Below, piece by piece: positions 7,045 through 12,015 of a stretch of DNA of 12,015 nucleotides (position 1 is the first letter of the stretch; every line of letters begins with the position of its first letter). The notes under the pieces were generated by a model. The model did not search any database. It was not told the origin of the DNA and saw only the letters and a list, made by a program, of their open reading frames with translations. The DNA is from Verrucomicrobiaceae bacterium (lineage in GTDB: Bacteria; Verrucomicrobiota; Verrucomicrobiae; Verrucomicrobiales; Akkermansiaceae), in NCBI GenBank assembly GCA_947372405.1, contig CANBTO010000094.1, positions 1 through 12,015 on the forward strand, read 5' to 3'. Position numbers and translations under genes: made by a program.

Positions 7045-7800
7045 CTATGGTTTCGGCGGGGCACCGCCGCCGGGCCAGATCTGCTCGAAGTCGTTGGGTG
7101 GTTTTTCCGCCTGCCGGATCACGCCGTCGGCGGTGAGGCCGAACCACGGACTCATGCGCCCGCCCATGGACTCGATGGCTTGGGCGGTCCAGATGTTGCA
7201 GACGCGCGGTATGTAGTAGGTGTCCTTGCCTTCAAGCTGCACGCCATGGCCCCAACTGGATTCCCTGACGACTTTCGGCCTGCCATCCGGGCCTTTGGCG
7301 CTGCACGAGTTGAGGAAGGCGGCAAGCGAGTGGCCGTATTCGCGTGAAACGAGTTTCCTCCAGATCCGCTGGTCCGGGCACACTTCCGGCACGTTCCAGT
7401 TCGCCGGGATCAACTCCATCACCGATGGGGTAGGGGCGCAGATGATGCGGAGCAGTTTGCAGGTGCCTGCGAAACCACCGGGGATGCCTCCGGGTTCGTA
7501 GGCGGGGTTGCTGCCCCAGCTCATCGCGACGTATCTGGGTTTGCTGAAACCCGCGGGCGGGATGAAGCCGGATTCCTCCAGCCAGTCGTATGGGAAAACC
7601 ATGCCTGTGTGGTAATCGTCCGCGATGAGCCAGACGAGCACGTCGGGATCCTTGGGAGGTTTCCCGGGTGGCGTTGTTAGATTCACCGGCACTCGCTGCA
7701 CATGCTTCGTATCCACGGGCAGGCGGATGCCACATGAAACCAGCATTGCCGGGAGCAACAGCCATCCGGCGATTTTTCCAGCAATGTGCGGACGGAGCAT
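7045..7800 (-). CDS. DUF2459-like lipoprotein of unknown function
   Basis: The 251-residue product opens with a lipoprotein signal: a hydrophobic segment (about 10-21) and lipobox LVSC with Cys23, so it is likely anchored in the membrane facing the periplasm. The rest resembles DUF2459 proteins. VWLIADDYHTGMVFP (56-70) matches their strand plus WHTG motif, VAMSWGS (91-97) matches the FGWGD region, and CNIWTAQAIESMG (201-213) matches the CNTWTA motif. The order of one conserved His (64) before one conserved Cys (201) recalls permuted papain-like hydrolases; that is a hypothesis. The ATG shares one base with the stop of ppnP (TGATG), so it is probably the last gene of the leftward operon and translationally coupled. 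It is convergent with hisH, 52 nt apart, without an obvious intrinsic terminator. Confidence 0.82.
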   Translation of the reverse strand: MLRPHIAGKIAGWLLLPAMLVSCGIRLPVDTKHVQRVPVNLTTPPGKPPKDPDVLVWLIADDYHTGMVFPYDWLEESGFIPPAGFSKPRYVAMSWGSNPAYEPGGIPGGFAGTCKLLRIICAPTPSVMELIPANWNVPEVCPDQRIWRKLVSREYGHSLAAFLNSCSAKGPDGRPKVVRESSWGHGVQLEGKDTYYIPRVCNIWTAQAIESMGGRMSPWFGLTADGVIRQAEKPPNDFEQIWPGGGAPPKP

Positions 7801-8120
7801 CAGGCAGGCAGAAACGAGCAGATGTATTCGCAGATGCAGTCCTCCACCGTGATGGTGAAGCCGCTGTTGCCGGGAACATCGAAAGCGGAGCCGGCATCAA
7901 TTGCGAGAACTTCCGAAGTGCCGTCGAGCACCACCTCGCAGCAGCCGGAGATGATTTCCATGCGCTCGGGAGCGGCGGTGCCAAAGTGGAATTTTCCGGG
8001 ATAAATCAGGCCGAGGGTTTTCTTGCTGGCGTCGGCGAAATGTACGGTGTGGGAAACGACCTTGCCGTCGAAATAGACGTTGGCCTTTGCATCGACGGTG
8101 ACGTTGGAGAAAGATGACAT
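7800..8120 (-). CDS. ppnP: Pyrimidine/purine nucleoside phosphorylase (cupin, YaiE/DUF1255 family)
   Basis: PpnP cleaves diverse nucleosides with phosphate to free bases and ribose-1-phosphate in the cytoplasm. The 106-residue product is a single cupin barrel close to the Escherichia coli protein (94 residues). VYFDGKVVSHTV (15-26) matches its N-terminal strand, PERMEIISG (51-59) matches PEEMTVISG, and AGSAFDVPGNSGFTI (76-90) matches AGSVFNVPGHSEFHL. The start at 8120 begins at the family's natural N-terminus; the frame stays open upstream to 8417, but only through out-of-frame rhodanese sequence. It lies 25 nt after the rhodanese gene and its TGA shares a base with the start of the DUF2459-like gene. 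It is the one predicted cytoplasmic enzyme in a run of exported proteins. Confidence 0.93.
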   Translation of the reverse strand: MSSFSNVTVDAKANVYFDGKVVSHTVHFADASKKTLGLIYPGKFHFGTAAPERMEIISGCCEVVLDGTSEVLAIDAGSAFDVPGNSGFTITVEDCICEYICSFLPA

Positions 8121-8145
8121 GTTCGAATGTTGTTGGATGAGGGTG

Positions 8146-8634
8146 TTATTCAGTTGGCATTCCGGCGTCTTTCCACGCGTCCCAGCCGCCGTCGAAAACC
8201 GCGACGGGATAGCCGAAGCCGGAGATGTGAATGGCAAGCGCCCGCGCGTCCGGGCAGGTGAAACTGGTGCAATACGCGACGATCTTCCTGCCCGAAGCCA
8301 GAGCGGCTTTGATCTCGCCCTCCCTGGTGGCGATCTTCTCGTCGCAATCGTTTTTCGGCAGGCTGATGGCTCCGGGAATGTGGCCGAGCTGATAGAAAAA
8401 CGCCGGCCTCGCATCATAGATCAGGACTTTTCCCGATTGCTGGAGCGTGAAGAAATCATCCAAAGAAATGGAGGAGATTTCGCCGCGCCCGTTCATGCGG
8501 ACGGGCTTCTTGTATTTCGGTTTGGTTGCGACGGAGTCAGTGTGACTCGCCGGTTGCGGATGGTTTGTCCCGGCGCAAGCCGCGATAGCCAGCGCCACCA
8601 AAGGAACAACCCGTCTGATCCTGAAGCACATCAT
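8146..8634 (-). CDS. Lipoprotein with a single rhodanese domain
   Basis: Rhodaneses carry sulfur as a persulfide on an active-site Cys. This 162-residue protein has an N-terminal lipoprotein signal (basic RIRR, hydrophobic core 9-19, Cys20 in IAAC), a polar linker (about 22-50) and one rhodanese domain (about 55-160): LIYDARP (71-77), LGHIPGAISLP (83-93), the loop Cys122-TSFT-Cys127 and FDGGWDAWKDAGMP (147-160). Cys122 is the expected catalytic residue. The second Cys closes the loop where many family members have Arg, Lys or Ser, so a disulfide or relay chemistry is possible. It should act outside the cytoplasm. Start ATG 8634 overlaps the FKBP gene stop by 4 nt (ATGA); a second ATG follows immediately. 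Confidence 0.93.
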   Translation of the reverse strand: MMCFRIRRVVPLVALAIAACAGTNHPQPASHTDSVATKPKYKKPVRMNGRGEISSISLDDFFTLQQSGKVLIYDARPAFFYQLGHIPGAISLPKNDCDEKIATREGEIKAALASGRKIVAYCTSFTCPDARALAIHISGFGYPVAVFDGGWDAWKDAGMPTE

Positions 8635-9863
8635 TTGGTGATTTCCAGGAGCTCCACGTCGAAAACCAGGAGACCGCCTGGACGACCACCACCCGGATTC
8701 TCACCGTAGGCCAGACCCGCCGGAATCCAGAAGCGGCGCTTCTCACCCTCGACCATGAGTTGGAGACCTTCGGTCCAGCCCTTGATCACCCCGTTGAGCG
8801 GGAAACTGGCGGGTTCCCCGCGTTGCACGGAGCTGTCGAAAAGTTTGCCGTCGGTGGTCCAGCCGGAATAGTGGACCTTGACGCTGTCCGTAGCCTTCGG
8901 ATGGGCGCTGCCGGTTCCCTTGGTGAGAACCTTTGAGGCAAGTCCGGACGCCGTCTTTTCGGCATCGGCCGGAGCCGCGGCCACATCGCTCGGAGCCGCT
9001 GGTGCCGGGACGCCTTCCTTGATGGAAATCAGTTCCGCTTCCACCATCAGTCCACCCTCAGGGGCACCGGGACGCGGTTTGTCGCCGAAGGCCAGCTTCG
9101 AGGGAATCCACATGTGGCGCTTCTCTCCGGCCACCATCAACTTGATGCCCTCGGCGAGGCCGCCGATGCCGAGATGGTCCAGTGGAATGTCAACGGGAGC
9201 GCCTTCCTTGGATGTGCTTTGAAGGAGCTGGCCCTCGCTGCTCCAGAGCGAGAGGTTGAGCTTCGGGATGTCGCCGTCCTTGGGATTGGCGCTGCCGGTT
9301 CCCTTTGAGATGACTTTCGTGGCCAGGCCGGAAGCGGTTTTCTCAGCGTCCGCAGGAGCGGCGGCCACGTCAGCGGGTGGCTTCGGTGCCTCGGGTGCCT
9401 TTTTGATGGAGATCAATTCCACATCGAAAACGAGCAGTCCACCGGGGCGTCCGCCGCCGGGGTTTTCGCCGTAGGCAAGGCCGGCAGGAATCCAGAAGCG
9501 GCGCTTTTCGCCCTCCACCATGAGCTGGAGTCCTTCGGTCCAGCCCTTGATCACACCATTGAGCGGGAAACTGGTAGGCTGACCGCGCTTCACCGAGCTG
9601 TCGAAGAGTTTGCCGTCCGTGGTCCAGCCGGAGTAGTGGACGGTCACGGTGTCTGCGGCGGCGGGATGGGCTTCGCCTTTCCCGGCTTGTAGAACTTTGG
9701 AAGCGAGGCCGGACGGGGTTTTGATCGCGTCGGCCGGGGCTGCGGCGACATCGGATGGGGTTTCAGGCATGGTGGTTTCTGCGCGGGCGGCGGGTGTAAG
9801 GGCAAAGGCCAACCCGGCCGCATGCGGGGCGATGGTTCGCAGGGATTTCGATATGAATCGCAT
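8631..9863 (-). CDS. Exported protein with three tandem FKBP-type peptidyl-prolyl isomerase modules
   Basis: The 410-residue product starts at ATG 9863, which gives a signal peptide ending in AARA (25-28), and so probably folds proteins in the periplasm. Three FKBP modules follow (about 50-153, 176-282, 305-409), each introduced by a near-identical DVAAAPADA linker and then T-SGLA-KV. Modules 1 and 3 keep the PPIase residues: VHYSGW, LFDSS, GVIKGWTEGL, RFWIPAGLAYG and LLVFDVEL. They differ at only three positions over about 76 residues. Module 2 has lost them: HYSGW becomes LNLSLW, FDSS becomes LQST, and GVIKGW becomes HLGIGGL, so it is probably inactive. Longer upstream starts (9905, 10070) would displace the signal peptide. 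The gene stop overlaps the rhodanese start. The nearest named relatives are FkpA/Mip-like enzymes, but these usually have one domain. Confidence 0.94.
   Translation of the reverse strand: MRFISKSLRTIAPHAAGLAFALTPAARAETTMPETPSDVAAAPADAIKTPSGLASKVLQAGKGEAHPAAADTVTVHYSGWTTDGKLFDSSVKRGQPTSFPLNGVIKGWTEGLQLMVEGEKRRFWIPAGLAYGENPGGGRPGGLLVFDVELISIKKAPEAPKPPADVAAAPADAEKTASGLATKVISKGTGSANPKDGDIPKLNLSLWSSEGQLLQSTSKEGAPVDIPLDHLGIGGLAEGIKLMVAGEKRHMWIPSKLAFGDKPRPGAPEGGLMVEAELISIKEGVPAPAAPSDVAAAPADAEKTASGLASKVLTKGTGSAHPKATDSVKVHYSGWTTDGKLFDSSVQRGEPASFPLNGVIKGWTEGLQLMVEGEKRRFWIPAGLAYGENPGGGRPGGLLVFDVELLEITK
8637..9716 (-). repeat. Three in-frame FKBP coding repeats
   Basis: The repeats lie at about 9405-9716 (module 1), 9018-9338 (module 2) and 8637-8951 (module 3) within one gene. 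Modules 1 and 3 differ by roughly 35 bases over about 220 nt when aligned by eye, almost all silent. Module 2 is clearly more diverged in protein and DNA. Each repeat carries its own Ala/Pro-rich linker. Confidence 0.9.
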
Positions 9864-9915
9864 GCGCGGAGGCTCGGACGAACCGGGCGGGTCTGTCAAT
9901 CCCATGAATCGCCCA

Positions 9916-10308
9916 TTATTGCCGCCGCTCGCGAACCGCCAGCACGGTGGGCTCATGGCAGTAGGGACAGCGGAAGGAGTTTTTGAAAATGATGGCCAGC
10001 GCCACGCGCAGCCTGTGGCTGCCGAAGGCCGTCCGGGCATGGTGGTGCGTGGCGCATTCCTTGGCCGCAAGCACGGGAGTCATGCACAAGGGGCAGTTGG
10101 TCCGTGAGGAAACCAGCCACTGATAGACGACCAGCAGCATGGTCAGCACCGCGAATCCAAGGCCGATCATGGCGAGGCCGCTGTCGTGCACGATGAGCGA
10201 ATAAACGATCACACCTGCCGTCACCGGCACCAGGACACACTTCGCACACAACAGCAATGCGGCGATGCGTAGTCGGTAAATCGCTGAATATGAAGGGAGC
10301 CTGTGCAT
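9916..10308 (-). CDS. Small membrane protein with a zinc-ribbon-like cysteine set
   Basis: Starting at ATG 10308 (130 residues; a TTG one codon upstream is the alternative), the protein has a basic N-terminus and two hydrophobic segments (about 15-40 and 44-66) that should span the membrane. A soluble C-terminal part follows with CPLC (72-75), Cys85 followed by three His (88-90), and CPYC (114-117). Two CPxC knuckles about 40 residues apart are typical of a zinc ribbon, so metal binding is likely. No family was identified and the function is unknown. It lies 52 nt upstream of the FKBP gene on the same strand and may head that operon, since 164 nt separate it from the gene before it. Confidence 0.82.
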   Translation of the reverse strand: MHRLPSYSAIYRLRIAALLLCAKCVLVPVTAGVIVYSLIVHDSGLAMIGLGFAVLTMLLVVYQWLVSSRTNCPLCMTPVLAAKECATHHHARTAFGSHRLRVALAIIFKNSFRCPYCHEPTVLAVRERRQ

Positions 10309-10455
10309 CAATTGGTGTGCGTTTCATCAAGCCTCCGATCCTCTCCGCCGGAGTCTTATGATGCGTGCGGGTTTGATAATTTGGAAACGACTCGGCATGC
10401 AAGCGAAAGCAAGATAGGTGCCATAAATTCCGGTATATCATCCCATGCAAACCGC

Positions 10456-10473
10456 ATCCGCGTTTTTGCGGAT
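10456..10473 (-). terminator. Possible weak terminator after the uvrB-linked small gene
   Basis: A 6-bp perfect stem (ATCCGC with GCGGAT, six-base loop) starts within the stop codon of the small gene ending at 10473 on the minus strand. No convincing T tract follows, so termination here is uncertain. The 164-nt gap to the next leftward gene must contain that gene's promoter if transcription does stop. Confidence 0.3.
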
Positions 10474-10769
10474 CAGAAAAGAAGTCCTTGCACGCTGCTT
10501 TTTTCCTTGCGTCCTGATGGTCCGGCCAGAAGCGCGTCGATTCTTGTGAGCAGGTCCAGTGAAGGCATGTCATCTCCTTCTAGCAGAACCCGCAGCCGGT
10601 TCCTCCATTCATCCACCGTGCCGCCCTCCTCGCGGGCCAGCACCGCCGCTGTTTGGGTGAGGCGTCCGCTCACTGCAAACTGCCGCCCTGTGCGGCGCAG
10701 CCAGGCTTCGAAGTAAGGGCGGTCGGTCATGGAAATCAATGCGGCCTGAGATACATCCATGCGGGGCAC
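10473..10769 (-). CDS. Small alpha-helical protein encoded just after uvrB
   Basis: The frame codes 98 residues from a GTG at 10769; ATG 10760 (95 residues) or ATG 10730 (85 residues) are possible starts, and none has a Shine-Dalgarno motif. The last would leave a core beginning MTDRPYFEAWLRRTGR. The protein looks soluble and helical. Residues about 36-83 (LTQTAAVLAR, then DEWRNRLRVLLEG, then MPSLDLLTRIDALLA) have the spacing of an XRE-type helix-turn-helix, but without enough conservation to name it. The gap to the uvrB stop is only 4 nt, so it is almost certainly cotranscribed. The coding frame fits the strand and composition of its neighbours. Function unknown. Confidence 0.7.
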   Translation of the reverse strand: MPRMDVSQAALISMTDRPYFEAWLRRTGRQFAVSGRLTQTAAVLAREEGGTVDEWRNRLRVLLEGDDMPSLDLLTRIDALLAGPSGRKEKSSVQGLLF

Positions 10770-10773
10770 TTGG

Positions 10774-12015
10774 TCAAGAAGACACGCGTGGCTTGCGTCC
10801 GCCCCTCCCTGTTGGATATTTCACAGGACCTTTGGACGGAGTGGCGGCAGCCGGGTTCTTCAATGCGGCAATCTGGTCGCGAAGATGCGCCGCCCGTTCG
10901 AATTCCAGCCTTGAGGACGCCTCGCGCATCTCTTCTTCCATCTCGGCGATCACGCGCAGCTTGTCATAAGTTTCCACCGAGTCCGAAACGAGCGAGCTGT
11001 TGAGCCGCTCCGCCTGTTCGAGTTCCTTCTCGTGGGTGTGCAGACTTTGTTGGAGCGCACGCTTCACGCCCTGCGGAGTGATGCCGTGGGTTTCGTTGTG
11101 TTCCTGCTGGCGTTCGCGGCGATGGCCGGTGATGTCGAGAAGCGCCTGGATGGAATCCGTCACCACGTCGCAGAACAACACGCATTCGCCGCCGATGTGG
11201 CGTGCGGCGCGCCCGGCCGTCTGGACCAGCGAGGTTTCGTTGCGGAGGAATCCCTCCTTGTCCGCATCGAGGATGCAAACCAGTGAGACCTCCGGCAGAT
11301 CGAGTCCCTCGCGCAACAGGTTGATGCCCACCAGCACGTCCACGGTCGCGGCGCGCAGTTGGCGCAGGATCTCCACGCGCTCCACGGCGTCGATGTCCGC
11401 ATGGATGTAGCGGACCTTGAGGCCGGTGCCTTGCAGGTATTCGCTCAGGTCCTCCGCGGTCTTTTTCGTTAGAGTGGTCACCAGCACACGCTCGTGGCGC
11501 TCCACACGTTGGCGGCAGAGTTCGATGGTCTCGTCGATCTGCCCCTTGAGCGGACGCAATGTGATGACCGGATCGAGCAGGCCGGTCGGTCGGATGATCT
11601 GCTCGACGACGAGCGGGGTGCCGCGTTTCGACGGATCGAACTTTTCCACGGGTTCCGCGTTGCCACTGGGGATCACGCGGACGCGCCGCATGCTGGCGGG
11701 CACGGCGCGGCCCGCGGCATCCTTGGTGTTCACCGTGATATAACTGCGGTTTTCCGGTCGCGAGTTGATCAGTTCGAAAGGTCCCGGCGTGGCCGAAACA
11801 TAGAGCCGCTGGCCGGTCATCTGCATGAACTCCTCGAAACGCAGCGGCCGGTTGTCCAGCGCGCTCGGCAGGCGGAAGCCGTGATCCACCAGCACCGTCT
11901 TGCGGCTCTTGTCCCCCTCATACATCCCGCCGATCTGCGGGATGGTGGCGTGGCTTTCGTCGATCATCAGCAGGAAATCCCGCGGAAAGAAATCCAGCAG
12001 CGTGTACGGCCGCGC
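10774..12015 (-). CDS. uvrB: Excinuclease ABC subunit B, C-terminal part (runs off the right edge)
   Basis: UvrB is the DNA-damage verification helicase of nucleotide excision repair; it receives DNA from UvrA and recruits UvrC. The visible 413 codons are open to the last base, so the start (about 260 residues more in typical UvrB) lies outside. In order they show YTLLDFFPRDFLLMIDESHATIPQ-type motif II (DESH), the LPSALDNRPLRFEEF signature, YVSATPG (motif III), RPTGLLDP, the second helicase domain with VLVTTLTKKTAEDL (motif IV), DVLVGINLLREGLDLPEV (motif V), the QTAGRAAR motif (VI), the HNETHGITPQ linker and a C-terminal UVR motif (EMREASSRLEFERAAHLRDQIA) that contacts UvrC. All helicase motifs in view are intact. 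The downstream small gene follows after 4 nt. Confidence 0.98.
   Translation of the reverse strand, partial: ARPYTLLDFFPRDFLLMIDESHATIPQIGGMYEGDKSRKTVLVDHGFRLPSALDNRPLRFEEFMQMTGQRLYVSATPGPFELINSRPENRSYITVNTKDAAGRAVPASMRRVRVIPSGNAEPVEKFDPSKRGTPLVVEQIIRPTGLLDPVITLRPLKGQIDETIELCRQRVERHERVLVTTLTKKTAEDLSEYLQGTGLKVRYIHADIDAVERVEILRQLRAATVDVLVGINLLREGLDLPEVSLVCILDADKEGFLRNETSLVQTAGRAARHIGGECVLFCDVVTDSIQALLDITGHRRERQQEHNETHGITPQGVKRALQQSLHTHEKELEQAERLNSSLVSDSVETYDKLRVIAEMEEEMREASSRLEFERAAHLRDQIAALKNPAAATPSKGPVKYPTGRGGRKPRVSS

Noticed and set aside
6258..7064. 268-codon minus-strand frame across hisB and hisH
   Set aside because: hisB and hisH are unambiguous on the other strand.
7232..7984. 250-codon minus-strand frame overlapping ppnP and the DUF2459-like gene
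   Set aside because: Out of frame with both recognised proteins and rich in Arg, His and Pro with no motif.
8121..8417. N-terminal extension of PpnP
   Set aside because: The extension is out-of-frame rhodanese sequence; the family starts at the Met encoded at 8118-8120.
9864..10070. N-terminal extension of the FKBP protein
   Set aside because: It overlaps the membrane zinc-ribbon gene out of frame and would hide the signal peptide starting at 9863.
10312..10472. Promoter for the membrane zinc-ribbon gene
   Set aside because: A TTGCAT and TTATCA pair 17 nt apart was seen on the minus strand, but the match to consensus is too poor to call.

Overview
The window looks like chromosomal DNA of a GC-rich member of the Verrucomicrobia (Luteolibacter/Verrucomicrobiaceae-like). 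This rests on recalled protein flavour: the HU type, a secreted FxLKDGS-type protein, tandem FKBP modules, and near-absence of Shine-Dalgarno motifs. No rRNA, tRNA, CRISPR array, transposase or phage gene was seen, so this is mostly housekeeping and cell-envelope DNA, not a mobile island.

Layout. Bases 1-471 hold no supportable gene. They contain a long imperfect inverted repeat built of 10-bp units (60-238) and a strong intrinsic terminator (389-428) for the leftward HU gene (472-801). Next, also leftward, come a ParA-type ATPase (1564-2355) and a 1-nt-overlapping gene for a possible Roadblock/LC7-like protein (950-1564). Reading rightward from a shared divergent promoter region is a likely four-gene operon: a divergent YyaL/DUF255-type exported protein that has lost the thioredoxin CxxC (2472-4652), a secreted conserved protein (4706-5770), hisB (5788-6381) and hisH (6378-6992). 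hisA and hisF are not adjacent.

The right half reads leftward, convergent with hisH. In transcription order it is: the C-terminal part of uvrB running in from the right edge (10774-12015), a small alpha-helical protein (10473-10769), a membrane protein with a zinc-ribbon-like cysteine set (9916-10308), a secreted triple-FKBP protein (8631-9863), a lipoprotein rhodanese (8146-8634), the nucleoside phosphorylase PpnP (7800-8120) and a DUF2459-like lipoprotein (7045-7800). The last four are tightly packed, with a 4-nt and a 1-nt stop/start overlap, suggesting one transcript mainly devoted to the envelope.

How the genes fit together. HisB and HisH serve histidine synthesis: imidazoleglycerol-phosphate dehydration, and the glutaminase half of IGP synthase. 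UvrB serves excision repair. The FKBP, rhodanese, DUF2459-like and YyaL-like proteins all carry export or lipoprotein signals, so they probably act outside the cytoplasm. Most worth a second look are the ParA/Roadblock-like pair, the triple FKBP with a decayed middle domain, and the YyaL-like protein without its cysteines. I found no clearly new defence or mobile system.
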